Made by a program: the position numbers and the translations under genes. From Bacteriovorax sp. PP10 (GTDB taxonomy: Bacteria > Bdellovibrionota > Bacteriovoracia > Bacteriovoracales > Bacteriovoracaceae): a DNA stretch of 64,000 bases. The notes beneath the pieces were generated by a model. It saw only the letters and a program-made list of their open reading frames with translations, ran no database searches and was not told the origin of the DNA. The stretch is from the NCBI RefSeq assembly GCF_035013165.1, contig NZ_JAYGJQ010000002.1, positions 1,364,001-1,428,000 on the forward strand, given 5' to 3'. Below, piece by piece: positions 43,543 through 52,757 of the stretch. Position 1 is the first letter of the stretch, and each line of letters begins with the position of its first letter.

Positions 43543-45042
43543 TTACTGTGCATTGAAAATAAATTTTACCTTACTGCTGGTAGGGACTGTAACCCCACGG
43601 TCAGTAGCCGTCTGTTTTGCTGCGGCATTTTTTTCAAGAACCGCAGCTGCTTTAGCGGCCAGATCAGCGGCAACGTTAGGTGGAAGAGTTGTTGTCGGCG
43701 GTGCTGAGCTTGCTGGAGCTCTTGAAGGTGGTGCTACCGGCTCAGCATGTGTATCGGCGAAAACCTTGGCTTCACCACTAAGTACTACTGGAACTTTGAT
43801 GTCTGCAGCTGGAGCAGTACTTGCCGGCGCTCTTCCATCTGTCCCTTCAGTCGTAGTTGCACTCACATCTCCTTCTTTTTTAGGAGCATCTTCTTTCTTT
43901 TGTTCTTCTTTTTTATCTTCCTTCGCAGGCTCTTGAGCTTTCTTAAAAGCATCAGCATCTACTACGGTAAACTTACCATCGGCACCTAATTCAAGACCAG
44001 CTGGTGCTTTATATTCCCCAGTAACTTTATCGATTTTACCAAACGTTTCCGGAACAACATAAGTTCCAGAGTTGCTATCAAACACAGCATTGGTTGGAGG
44101 AGGGATGATGTTAACAGTGTTAAGGTCGATAATACTTCCCGCTGGAAGTTTATATTCACCAGTATCATTGTTAAAAAATCCTTCAGGTGCTGCTGCTTTC
44201 TCACTAAAATTTGTTGGCATTGCTTTTACAGAAATACCCATTTTAGAAACTTCTTTATCTAAATCAGGAGACGTATTAGAAAACGCTGCCCCTTCTGCTC
44301 CAGGAGGAATCGGGTTTCTAAATTGTTTTCCACTATCTGTTTCAGATGATTCTTTAATCCCAGTCTCGTTACCTTCAAGAGCTTCAATTTGTTTTGTCCC
44401 AAGTTTTGTAGGAACCATTGCTCTTTCGGCCACGTTTGAGTTAACGGCAGAAACTTGTCCTTGTGTGACGAATACGGCCTTGTCACTTGAGACCACTCGC
44501 TCAAGATTTTGTTGGTCAAATTTATTTTCTCTAATGTCCTTTCCAATGTGGGCCATGGCCACTTTACCTTCGAAAGTAATTAAAGATGTGTTTTGGTTGT
44601 CTGGATTGTAGTTAACCTGGAAATCAGTTCCACGAATACCCATCGCTGCAGTTTTTGTTTTGATATAGAGTTTACTTTTACTCTTATCATCCATTTCCAT
44701 ATAGTCTTTTGTAACCTGTGATCTGATTTGTCCTTTCACCAGTGTGATAATCCCAGCTTCTTTTTTAGGAAAAGCGTTGATGATCATTTGTGAATTTGGC
44801 CCTAAGTTCATTTGTGATTTATCAATGAAGAGAAGCTTCACGAAACTTTTTTCTGCAGTTTGAACGACAGCACCTTCTGGGATTGATTGATCAGCTTTTA
44901 CATCAATGATGGTTCCATCAAGAAGTTTTGCTTTAACCATTCCTCGCATGACCACAACCTTCGCAACGTTTTCTGCTGCAAAAGAGTTGAAGGCAATAAA
45001 AGTGACAGTCAGGGTAGTAAATAATTGCGATTTGAGTTTCAT
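43543..45042 (-). CDS. FecR-domain periplasmic protein
   Basis: A 499-aa exported protein: signal peptide to about 22, then a FecR-like domain (VVVMRGMVKAKLLDGTIIDV, GAVVQTAEKSFVKLLFIDKSQMN, ITLVKGQIRSQ, TAAMGIRGTDFQV), and a long low-complexity Pro/Ala/Lys/Glu-rich tail (about 350-480) with a C-terminal strand. FecR folds relay envelope signals or bind surface structures. It is first in the set with the TPR-barrel and CHASE2-cyclase genes. Confidence 0.85.
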   Translation of the reverse strand: MKLKSQLFTTLTVTFIAFNSFAAENVAKVVVMRGMVKAKLLDGTIIDVKADQSIPEGAVVQTAEKSFVKLLFIDKSQMNLGPNSQMIINAFPKKEAGIITLVKGQIRSQVTKDYMEMDDKSKSKLYIKTKTAAMGIRGTDFQVNYNPDNQNTSLITFEGKVAMAHIGKDIRENKFDQQNLERVVSSDKAVFVTQGQVSAVNSNVAERAMVPTKLGTKQIEALEGNETGIKESSETDSGKQFRNPIPPGAEGAAFSNTSPDLDKEVSKMGISVKAMPTNFSEKAAAPEGFFNNDTGEYKLPAGSIIDLNTVNIIPPPTNAVFDSNSGTYVVPETFGKIDKVTGEYKAPAGLELGADGKFTVVDADAFKKAQEPAKEDKKEEQKKEDAPKKEGDVSATTTEGTDGRAPASTAPAADIKVPVVLSGEAKVFADTHAEPVAPPSRAPASSAPPTTTLPPNVAADLAAKAAAVLEKNAAAKQTATDRGVTVPTSSKVKFIFNAQ

Positions 45043-45256
45043 AAAAATCCTTCATTTAAAGGCGCTTATCAGTCATCTCATCGTTAATTATAGGTTACTT
45101 CTTTAGGAGAGTTTTACTTTACGCCAACCCATTAATATTGGGAGAAACAATAAAAAATGCCTTTAAATAATGGCCATAAAAATTGCTAAGAAGATTTTAA
45201 AAGACTGAAATTAGAGGAGACGAAAAGTCAGGTATTTAACTACTTTGAGACCCATA

Positions 45257-45979
45257 TTAAAAAAGGGCCATTCCCGCACGAACGATAATGTACTGGCCGG
45301 AGAAATCGTTTGAATCACCTTCGGATAGAGTGATGACATTTGCTGAATTGCTGGCATCTAAAATAGAAACTTTGTAAGAGTGCATGTAGCTGTAACCAAC
45401 TTCTAAAAAGATAGGGTGCATTTCTTTGAATGGTTTAATTTCTTCGAAACCAATAAAAAGTGATCCACCGTAATTTTCAAAACTCACTCTTTTTTTATCG
45501 TTAAATCCACCAGTGGTTATTGGATGTCTAAAGACAAATGTTTGCAGTGACCATGATGGGCCGAAACCAAAGTAGATGTTTGCTAAATTTAAAATCGAAT
45601 AGGGTGTGTAGTATTTTATCTGTGGGCCGATACTGACAAGTCGGAAGTGACCACCACCTCTGATTGTATTGCTGCTGTTGTAATTAAAACTTACATCAGT
45701 GAAGCCTCCGAAGATCACATCGCCGGCCATGGCGAATTCCCAGTTGTCATAGCGGTATCCAATACTGGTTACAAACCCCAGACCGACGGTCTTGGTTTCA
45801 TCTTCAGGGTTTCCATCGTCTTCGATTTCGGTATGGTCGATCAGGCGGTCAGTGTGAATTTGAGTCAGGTTGAATGATAGTCCCGCGCGTAGTGTGAATT
45901 TATCTGAAGAAAAAATATCAGCACTGGCCGTATTAACCAAAATGAAACTTAAAATAAAAAAGAGAATGAAGTTTTTCAT
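45257..45979 (-). CDS. Outer-membrane beta-barrel protein, unknown (240 aa)
   Basis: Signal peptide MKNFILFFILSFILVNTASA, then amphipathic strands typical of an 8-10-strand barrel (FTLRAGLSFNLTQ, GFVTSIGYRYDNWEFAMAG, ISIGP-like turns) ending YIIVRAGMALF with terminal Phe. Its ATG shares one base with the stop of the upstream gene (TGATG), so the two are coupled. Confidence 0.7.
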   Translation of the reverse strand: MKNFILFFILSFILVNTASADIFSSDKFTLRAGLSFNLTQIHTDRLIDHTEIEDDGNPEDETKTVGLGFVTSIGYRYDNWEFAMAGDVIFGGFTDVSFNYNSSNTIRGGGHFRLVSIGPQIKYYTPYSILNLANIYFGFGPSWSLQTFVFRHPITTGGFNDKKRVSFENYGGSLFIGFEEIKPFKEMHPIFLEVGYSYMHSYKVSILDASNSANVITLSEGDSNDFSGQYIIVRAGMALF

Positions 45980-46689
45980 CAGAACATCAACTCCACTTTT
46001 ACCATGGCGCCTTTATCTTCCGGTTCAAACTTGGGAATGATTAAGGTTCTGCCTTCGTACAAAGGAAGAAGTGTGGCCGGGTTGATAAGGTGTCCGACAA
46101 TTTTTCCGGCCGTAGTTCCAGAATTAAGAAGAGACATTGAAAAGCTTTCAATTCCAAGTCCCAAAACTGTTCCCAGGATAGGAGTCATATAAAGATCCTG
46201 CACGCTGGCAGGTTCAGTTAAAATTTCGACAGTCAGTTCAAAAAGAGTTGAGCTGATTGTGGTTAAACCTAAAGCACTCATGCGCGAGTAACCTTGAGCT
46301 CGGTATAAAAGAAAAAGTTGTGATCCACTGATCGGGTGCACGAAAAAATTCCAGACCGGCTCATCTTTATCAAATACGAGCTTCCCGAAATTATTTTTGT
46401 ATTGATTAACACCATCATGAACTTTGAAAACTTTTGGTTGAATCAGCGGATAGAAAACCCAGGTAAGACCGTAAACGACCCCGACATTTGTAACTGTTTC
46501 TTGAACACTGTGAGTTCGCTCAGTGTAGCCGTAATGATAAAGGTTTGTGCGACGTCCGCTGACCGGATCCACAATGACGTCGTTATCAATGTAAGGTTTT
46601 GCATCACTATTATCGGCCGTTTCCGCACGAACTTGACTGACTTCAGTCAGTGAAAATAAAAGCATCAGCGTAAGGACAAACTTAGTCAT
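45979..46689 (-). CDS. DUF3943-like envelope protein (236 aa)
   Basis: Signal peptide to about residue 22, then VWNFFVHPISGSQLFLLYRAQGYSRM, a Leu/Thr-rich helix (LGLTTISSTLFELTVEILTEPAS) and VQDLYMTPILGTVLGLG. This order of HPxSGS, YRAxGYS and DLxxTPxxG matches DUF3943, a family of outer-membrane or periplasmic proteins of unknown function. It is coupled to the downstream barrel gene by a 1-nt overlap. Confidence 0.7.
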   Translation of the reverse strand: MTKFVLTLMLLFSLTEVSQVRAETADNSDAKPYIDNDVIVDPVSGRRTNLYHYGYTERTHSVQETVTNVGVVYGLTWVFYPLIQPKVFKVHDGVNQYKNNFGKLVFDKDEPVWNFFVHPISGSQLFLLYRAQGYSRMSALGLTTISSTLFELTVEILTEPASVQDLYMTPILGTVLGLGIESFSMSLLNSGTTAGKIVGHLINPATLLPLYEGRTLIIPKFEPEDKGAMVKVELMF

Positions 46690-46784
46690 ATATGGTATTA
46701 ATTATTATCTTTTTAGGGCCTTATATTTATAGTCCAGTTTTAACACATGGACCCCTCGAATGAAAAGAAGACATGGGAATAATT

Positions 46785-47684
46785 ATGCAAGATTTAGAGA
46801 CTAAAAAAGTTGAGTTTCATCGTTATGTGAGAGCACTTCAAGACGAAATTACTATGGCACTTTTTGATGTCGATCCTAAATTAAACTTAGAAGAAGACAA
46901 ATGGGAACGCCTTGATCATACAGGGAACCCCGGAGGCGGCGGGATCACTCGCGCTTTTACAGGAGAGATCATTGAAAATGCTGGAGTGAACACTTCAATG
47001 GTTTTTGGTGCCATCGATCCGGCCTTTGCTGGTAAACTCGGAGGAACCGGGGACCAGATGTGGGCCGCAGGTATCTCACTTATCATTCACCCAAGGAACC
47101 CACGTGTTCCTACTGTTCACGCAAATTTTAGAATGATCCACGCTGGTGAAAAATTCTGGTTTGGCGGTGGGGCAGACTTAACTCCATACTACCCGCACGT
47201 CGAAGACTTCCAGTATTTTCACGATACATGGAGAGAGGCGATTACTCCTTATGGGCATTATGAAGAGTGGAAAAAAACGTGTGACAGCTACTTTGTGAAC
47301 ACTCACAGAAATAATGAAATGAGAGGAGTCGGAGGTTTTTTCTACGACCATTTTAATACGACAGATATCGACGCTGATCTTGAAATGGTAAAAGACATTT
47401 CATCAAACTTCATTGATTCTTATTTCCCGATTGTTGAAAAAAGAAAGGATGAAGCTTTCGATGCCGAAGACGAAGACTTCCAACTTCATAGACGTGGCCG
47501 TTATGTTGAATTCAATTTACTTCACGACCGTGGGACAATGTTTGGTTTAAAAACCAATGGAAGAACGGATTCAATTCTCATTTCTCTTCCAGCTCGCGCG
47601 AAGTTCTCATACAAGTACAAACCAAAGGCCGGTTCAGTTCACGAAAAGATGATGGAGTACTATTATCCTCGTGAGTGGAATTAA
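46785..47684 (+). CDS. hemF: Coproporphyrinogen III oxidase, oxygen-dependent
   Basis: A 299-aa cytosolic enzyme that converts coproporphyrinogen III to protoporphyrinogen IX with O2 in heme synthesis. Diagnostic segments: GGGGITRAF, VHANFRMI, WFGGGADLTPYYP, RGVGGFFYDHF, RRGRYVEFNLLHDRGT and SLPARAKFSY. ATG 46785 with GGGAA upstream is preferred over 46773. Its presence means aerobic heme synthesis. The EamA transporter gene follows by 3 nt. Confidence 0.96.
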   Translation: MQDLETKKVEFHRYVRALQDEITMALFDVDPKLNLEEDKWERLDHTGNPGGGGITRAFTGEIIENAGVNTSMVFGAIDPAFAGKLGGTGDQMWAAGISLIIHPRNPRVPTVHANFRMIHAGEKFWFGGGADLTPYYPHVEDFQYFHDTWREAITPYGHYEEWKKTCDSYFVNTHRNNEMRGVGGFFYDHFNTTDIDADLEMVKDISSNFIDSYFPIVEKRKDEAFDAEDEDFQLHRRGRYVEFNLLHDRGTMFGLKTNGRTDSILISLPARAKFSYKYKPKAGSVHEKMMEYYYPREWN

Positions 47685-47687
47685 GAG

Positions 47688-48587
47688 ATGTTTATAAACA
47701 TTCTTCTCTTAGTTTTCGCTACTGCAATCTGGGGATACGGATTTGTCGCGACCAGATGGACGCTGGTTGCTCTTGATCCTTATTGGGCCAATGCTCTTCG
47801 CTTTGCCGTTGCAGGAATTTGCTCAACACCCTTTTTACTTTATAAAAAATCATTCACGAGAAAAGATAATATCCTTAAAAAAGCTTTTATCAGTTCGATC
47901 TTTTTATTCGGGATCATGCTTTTTCAAACCATTGGTTTGAGTCTTACGACTGTGGCAAAAAGTGGATTCATCACAACTTTATACACGCTTTTTATTCCGG
48001 TCATCACGATGATCGCTTTCAAAAAAAGATACCGTCCGACATTCTGGCTTCTGCTTCTTCTGGCGATGTTTGGAATGGCCTTAATGTCTAACCTGGAAAT
48101 CAAAGATTTAAATCTTGGAGACTTCTACACGCTGATATGCGCAGTCTTTGGTGCCTTACATATTATTTACGTAGGGAGAGTGGCCAATCATATCGAGTCA
48201 CCGGTTGAGTTTAATTTTCTTCAGAACTTTTTTGTGGCCCTGATGTCGCTTGCAGTCGCTTTTATCATGAAGGGCAGTGTGGACTTGAGTGTGGTCATGG
48301 ATCCAGCTCACAACGTGCTTATCGGCCTTCTCTATCTGGGAATTTTCTCCAGCATGATTTCTTTTACCGCTCAGATTGTTGCCCAGAAAAAAATCCCGGA
48401 TCATATCGCTGGATTGATTTTTTTAATGGAAGCTCCATTTGCCGCAATGTTTGGTTATATCGTTTTTAGTGAGGCATTGAATGTGATGAATCTGCTAGGG
48501 GCGGGAGTGATTATGGTGTCGGTAATCTTGGTTCCAATTCTCGGAAGAGAAGTGACCGCGAGGCTTAAAGCACCAAGCAGTCACTAA
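47688..48587 (+). CDS. EamA-family (DMT) transporter
   Basis: A 299-aa inner-membrane protein with ten hydrophobic helices and two EamA repeats; it begins with LLLVFATAIWGYGFVATRW, which is typical. Family members export metabolites or amino acids; the substrate is unknown. It starts 3 nt after the hemF stop and is cotranscribed with it, which may point to a heme-precursor or related cargo, though this is weak evidence. Confidence 0.85.
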   Translation: MFINILLLVFATAIWGYGFVATRWTLVALDPYWANALRFAVAGICSTPFLLYKKSFTRKDNILKKAFISSIFLFGIMLFQTIGLSLTTVAKSGFITTLYTLFIPVITMIAFKKRYRPTFWLLLLLAMFGMALMSNLEIKDLNLGDFYTLICAVFGALHIIYVGRVANHIESPVEFNFLQNFFVALMSLAVAFIMKGSVDLSVVMDPAHNVLIGLLYLGIFSSMISFTAQIVAQKKIPDHIAGLIFLMEAPFAAMFGYIVFSEALNVMNLLGAGVIMVSVILVPILGREVTARLKAPSSH

Positions 48588-48598
48588 GATTATCGTGT

Positions 48599-48677
48599 AA
48601 ACCTAACTCTTGAAAAAGTAAGTTCATCTCATTCATCATTCAAACCTAGTAAAAATGCTACGCATTTTTTAGGTTTA
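48599..48677 (-). repeat. Structured 3' element, copy B
   Basis: AAACCTA (48599-48605) and AAACCTA (48642-48648) can each pair with TAGGTTT (48670-48676). The inner stem is AAAAATGC / GCATTTTT with loop TAC; an ACTCTT...AAGT hairpin lies upstream. The order and several words match copy A at 7352-7406. It covers the stop codon of the lipoprotein gene at 48675 and may also end the plus-strand hemF operon. Confidence 0.55.
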
Positions 48678-49316
48678 CTGATTAAATTTTTTGTACACGT
48701 TCATGATCTGAGACTTAACTTGTCCTTTCATATCTAACATAAGAAGAACACCTGAGTTTTCTCCGTTAGTATCAGCTCCAACGATAGAAACTGTACCTGC
48801 TCTTTTGTCACCAATGTAGTATCTAAAAGATGCGATTGCTCCATCAACACCAACTTTAGTTGGAAGGAAGATACCAAAAACATCTTTACCAACAAATAGG
48901 CTCATGTTGTGGAATTTTTCAATTGAGAAAGCTACAGCAGGAAGAGATCCTGAAGTAATCCCTGGAAGGTTTCTTCCACCAGGAAGTTTCGCTGGAGGAA
49001 GAGCATCTAATCCACCATCAACGATATCTTTTAATGAAATAGAAACTGACATTAAAGTTCCTGCAGATTCTAGATCTGGAGAAATTTCAATGTATGAGTA
49101 TTTATATTTTGGAATGTTGTAACGAAGACCACCGTCTAATTGAACGTTATCAAAAACCGCAGAGATCATCAGGTTGTCCTGAAGAAGAGATACTGTCGGC
49201 CCTTTCACACCAGCGATCTGGATATTTGTTGCATCGTTTTTACCACATGAAGTAGTAAAACCTAGAGTCATAATAGTTGCAGCTGTTAATACTGACGTTT
49301 TCCATTTTGATAACAT
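48675..49316 (-). CDS. Lipoprotein, unknown (213 aa)
   Basis: Signal with lipobox TTSC near residue 24 (FTTSCGKND), then a beta-rich mature domain with no other Cys, including YNIPKYKYSYIEISPD and SGVLLMLDMKGQ. No family recognised. It is convergent with the hemF-EamA operon and has structured element copy B at its 3' end. Confidence 0.75.
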   Translation of the reverse strand: MLSKWKTSVLTAATIMTLGFTTSCGKNDATNIQIAGVKGPTVSLLQDNLMISAVFDNVQLDGGLRYNIPKYKYSYIEISPDLESAGTLMSVSISLKDIVDGGLDALPPAKLPGGRNLPGITSGSLPAVAFSIEKFHNMSLFVGKDVFGIFLPTKVGVDGAIASFRYYIGDKRAGTVSIVGADTNGENSGVLLMLDMKGQVKSQIMNVYKKFNQ

Positions 49317-49383
49317 AAAAATGTTCCCCTGTTAGTTTGAGTTCGGATATTTTTATGTCCATTCGGAAATGGTTTTAAAAAAA

Positions 49384-49533
49384 TTAGGATCTATTTTCGA
49401 TTGAAAATTTAATTTTTATGAATTCGATGATTTCTTCATCGTTTAGGTTCGGATGTTGAGTTTTTTGATCAGCGATGATCGACTCAATTTTACTAAGAAT
49501 AACTAACAGGGGATTACAATTTTGAATGATCAT
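49384..49533 (-). CDS. Small acidic-amphipathic protein (49 aa)
   Basis: ATG at 49533 is preceded by a perfect AGGAGG with 6-nt spacing. The product starts MIIQNCNPLLVILSKIES, continues IIADQKTQHPNLNDEEII and ends EFIKIKFSIENRS before TAA at 49384-49386. Two predicted amphipathic helices and one Cys are visible. It lies between the lipoprotein gene and the suf operon in an otherwise non-coding 335-nt gap. The strong ribosome-binding site supports it. Confidence 0.65.
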   Translation of the reverse strand: MIIQNCNPLLVILSKIESIIADQKTQHPNLNDEEIIEFIKIKFSIENRS

Positions 49534-49642
49534 TAAGATCCTCCTGTTAGTATTGTAGATTAAATGTTTGAGTAGTCAAACTCTATTTCAGGGAGTTTTG
49601 GGAAAATAAGATAAGTGCATGAATATGCAAGAGAAAAGGAGG

Positions 49643-49664
49643 GCCTGAATTTTAGAATTCAGGC
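49643..49664 (-). terminator. Terminator hairpin of the suf operon
   Basis: GCCTGAATT (49643-49651) pairs with AATTCAGGC (49656-49664), loop TTAG, spanning the nfu stop codon. On the minus strand it is followed by CCCTCCTTTTC, a weak T-tract. Confidence 0.6.
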
Positions 49665-50233
49665 GCAATATAAACTTCAATCTCTGGGTTCAATTCATCA
49701 CGTAGGATGGCCTTAATCGCCTCAAGAGTCCCCGTTGTCGAGCTTGGGCATGTCCCACAGGCCCCTTGGTACTTAACCATCAGAATGTTGTCTTGATAAG
49801 TTAGTGCCTGGATATCTCCACCGTCTCCTTGAAGACCGGGGCGAATAGTTTTATCAAGAATCGCTTCGATCTGTTGAAGCTCAGGAGATAGATTTTTTCT
49901 TCTGTCTGCTTCAGGATTTGGATCGTTGTAGTTTGGATTGTGAGTCGGCATAAATTCTTTTAATGCTTTCATTACACCCGTTTCAACACTGTTCCAGTCT
50001 TCGTAAGAAAACTTTGTAATAGCGATAACGTTTTCAAAAAAGTGTAGTTGATCAATTCCTCTTACCTTGAATAACTCAAGAGCAAGTTGGTTTTCTCCAC
50101 ATTCACTTGGTGACTTGTATGTTGAATTTCCTTCCATCTTCACTGGAATGTTCATGATGAACTTCAGTGCATTTGGGTTCGGTGTAGGTTGAATGTCGAT
50201 ATCAAGTTCAGTTTCCATAATGGCTTCACTCAT
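49652..50233 (-). CDS. nfuA: Nfu-type iron-sulfur carrier (Nfu_N + NifU_C)
   Basis: A 193-aa protein with an Nfu N-terminal domain (QPTPNPNALKFIMN) and a C-terminal NifU domain with CGTC (C159, C162) in YQGACGTCPSS. It receives or carries 4Fe-4S clusters to client proteins. It is last in the suf operon, 16 nt after sufS. No sufE, sufU or sufA gene is in the operon, so this protein is the likely carrier here. The symbol follows the domain layout; it is not E. coli NfuA (different N-domain). Confidence 0.8.
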   Translation of the reverse strand: MSEAIMETELDIDIQPTPNPNALKFIMNIPVKMEGNSTYKSPSECGENQLALELFKVRGIDQLHFFENVIAITKFSYEDWNSVETGVMKALKEFMPTHNPNYNDPNPEADRRKNLSPELQQIEAILDKTIRPGLQGDGGDIQALTYQDNILMVKYQGACGTCPSSTTGTLEAIKAILRDELNPEIEVYIAPEF

Positions 50234-50249
50234 ATAATTGTCCTTTTAA

Positions 50250-51476
50250 TTATAATAAAAATTCTTTTGCTTTCTTTATAGCTGCAATAAACGTGTCGAC
50301 GTCTTCTTTCGTGTTGTAGAAAGTAAAACTTGCGCGAGCACAGGCCGTAATTCCAAAACGCTTCATAAGAGGTTGAGTACAATGGTGACCAGTTCTGATT
50401 GCTACACCTTGTTTATCTAAAAGTGTTCCCAGGTCGTGAGGGTGAACACCATCAATAACAAAAGACAGTACACCTGATTTTTCTTTTGCTTCACCGATAA
50501 GTCTTACACCGCTGATCTTTTTAAGTTCGCTTGTCGCGTACTCAAGGAGCTCAGTTTCATAAAAGTTAACTGCATCCAGACCAATTGATAATAAATAATC
50601 AATCGCTGATTTGAAGGCGATCACTTCAGCAATTGCTGGAGTTCCTGCTTCAAATTTATTGGGAAGAATATTGTAAGTTGTTTTTTCAAACGTCACTTCA
50701 GAAATCATCGCTCCACCACCTTGGTAGGGAGGCATTGCATTTAACAGGTCTTCTTTTCCGTATAAAATTCCCAGACCGTTTGGCCCGTAGATTTTATGAG
50801 CAGAAAAAACCATGAAGTCACAGTCTAAATCCTGGACATCAACTTTTTGATGAGCAATTGATTGAGCAGCATCAAGCGCAAACTTAGAACCGTTTGCGTG
50901 AGCAAGTGCGGCCATTTCTTTTACCGGGTTTGTAGTCCCCAGAGTATTTGAAGTATGAACGACTGATACGATTTTCGTTTTAGGAGTTAAAAGTTTTTTA
51001 TACTCATCCAGAGAAATTTCACCAGCATCATTGATCGGAATCATGACAACTTTAGCGCCTTTTTTCTCGGCAATCATTTGCCATGGAACGATATTTGAAT
51101 GGTGTTCCATTTGAGAAAGAAGAATTTCATCTCCCGCTTTTAAGTATTGTTCTCCAAAAGAGTTTGCCAGCAGGTTGATCCCGTCAGTTGTTCCTTTCGT
51201 GTAAATAACTTCGTGAACATGTGCCGCGTTGATTAAATGTTGAACAGTCACTCTCGTTTCTTCGAATGCGCGAGTCCCCATTTCTGAAAGCGTGTGCACG
51301 CCACGGTGAACGTTCGCCACATCCTGACTTAAGTGTTTTGTCATCTCATCGATCACAACTTGAGGCTTCAGTGTTGTCGCCGCATTGTCGAGATAGACTA
51401 AAGGTTTATCATTCACAGTCGTACTTAACTGTGGAAAGTCCTTTCTGATTTTTGCAACGTCTAGTGTAGATTTCAT
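50250..51476 (-). CDS. sufS: Cysteine desulfurase SufS (group II)
   Basis: A 408-aa PLP enzyme that removes sulfur from cysteine for cluster assembly. It has the PLP lysine Lys228 in FSAHKIYGP, the SQMEHHSNIVPW segment and the catalytic Cys366 in RTGHHCTQPLMKRFG, the short-loop form of group II. It overlaps the sufD stop by 4 nt (ATGA). A SufE or SufU partner is expected but not encoded in the operon. Confidence 0.95.
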   Translation of the reverse strand: MKSTLDVAKIRKDFPQLSTTVNDKPLVYLDNAATTLKPQVVIDEMTKHLSQDVANVHRGVHTLSEMGTRAFEETRVTVQHLINAAHVHEVIYTKGTTDGINLLANSFGEQYLKAGDEILLSQMEHHSNIVPWQMIAEKKGAKVVMIPINDAGEISLDEYKKLLTPKTKIVSVVHTSNTLGTTNPVKEMAALAHANGSKFALDAAQSIAHQKVDVQDLDCDFMVFSAHKIYGPNGLGILYGKEDLLNAMPPYQGGGAMISEVTFEKTTYNILPNKFEAGTPAIAEVIAFKSAIDYLLSIGLDAVNFYETELLEYATSELKKISGVRLIGEAKEKSGVLSFVIDGVHPHDLGTLLDKQGVAIRTGHHCTQPLMKRFGITACARASFTFYNTKEDVDTFIAAIKKAKEFLL

Positions 51477-52738
51477 AAATTCATCTCACTTAAGGCCGTT
51501 CTTTCAAAGTTTTCTTCAAGCACTTTTAAAGCACGTTCTTGAATAGGTTTGCTCTCAATTAAATAAAGAACGTCGGCCGCGAATCCGTGGCATAACATTC
51601 TTTTTGCTTTATCTTTTTTGATCCCGCGAGACTCAAGATAGAATTCTTCTTCCTGAGATAATTGTCCGACAGTTGCTCCGTGAGCACATTTAACATCGTC
51701 AGCAGCTACTAAAAGTTGTGGGCGAGTGTCGATATGAGCTTTTTTCGAAAGCATTAAATTCTTATTTAACTGGTTAGAGTTAACTAACTGAGCGTCTTTG
51801 GCGATGATGATTTTCCCAGTGAAAGCACCGTGAGACTCTCCAGCTAAGATCCCTTTGAATAATTGATCAGAGTTAGTATGAGCGGCATCGTGGTGAATAT
51901 TTGAGAAGATGTCAGCGTGCTCAGATTTTGTTAAAGCGTAAAGGCCGTTAACGTGAGCTTCTCCACCAGTTCCTACAATGTGCACGTCGATATTGTGACG
52001 AGCTACTAAAATTCCCAGGTCAATAGTCATTGATTTAAACTGAGCATCTTTTTCAACTGTGGCAGAAGTTAATCCGATATGAGTTGAAGCGATGGCTTCG
52101 TTTTGGAATTTTACGTGTTCAACAAAAGCATTCTCTAACACATCAAAGTGAATCGAGCTGTTTGTTGTATATTGGAATAATAAGTTCTGAGTCGAAGTGA
52201 AAAACTCAGCGATAGAAACTTTAGAAAATGGTTCTGCCACAACAGTGATGCGTGGAGAGACGATTTTATTAACACCAGCATCATCCACTAAGTGAACAAT
52301 TGTGATCGGGAAGTCTATAACCGTGTTCTTTTTAATTTTTAAGAAAAGAGGTGATAGGGCCACACTAAAGTTAAGTGCATCGAAAGTATCGAAGAACTTC
52401 TCACTTGGTCTTTGCTGATCAATCACAATTCCTTCCGGAAGAACTGATTGATGACGGTTGAAGACTCCGTTATTTAGAATAATCATCCCTCGGCGGTCGA
52501 TCACTTCTTTCGGAAGGTCATGAACGATTTCACTGGCACGAGTGAAAAAGCGTGGAGAAAGATTCTTAGAAATATTTGTGTAAATCCAGTCTTCGTGTTT
52601 TTTTGTAGGGATCCCCAGTGTCTTGAATTGTTCAAGAGCATTTTTCATCGCCTGATTGTAACTGGCACCAAGTTCTGTCGTTGCCGTATAAACGTCAGCA
52701 GAATTTTTCACTAGTTCATTTAATAATACGTTTTCCAT
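51473..52738 (-). CDS. sufD: Fe-S cluster scaffold subunit SufD
   Basis: A 421-aa SufB/SufD-family protein. The N-terminus (KTLGIPTKKHEDWIYTN) and C-terminal core (DDVKCAHGATVGQLSQEEEFYLESRGI) are typical. SufD forms the SufBC2D complex that builds clusters. It lies 19 nt after sufC and overlaps sufS by 4 nt. Confidence 0.93.
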   Translation of the reverse strand: MENVLLNELVKNSADVYTATTELGASYNQAMKNALEQFKTLGIPTKKHEDWIYTNISKNLSPRFFTRASEIVHDLPKEVIDRRGMIILNNGVFNRHQSVLPEGIVIDQQRPSEKFFDTFDALNFSVALSPLFLKIKKNTVIDFPITIVHLVDDAGVNKIVSPRITVVAEPFSKVSIAEFFTSTQNLLFQYTTNSSIHFDVLENAFVEHVKFQNEAIASTHIGLTSATVEKDAQFKSMTIDLGILVARHNIDVHIVGTGGEAHVNGLYALTKSEHADIFSNIHHDAAHTNSDQLFKGILAGESHGAFTGKIIIAKDAQLVNSNQLNKNLMLSKKAHIDTRPQLLVAADDVKCAHGATVGQLSQEEEFYLESRGIKKDKAKRMLCHGFAADVLYLIESKPIQERALKVLEENFERTALSEMNL

Positions 52739-52757
52739 ATATTCTCTTTAAGCTACT

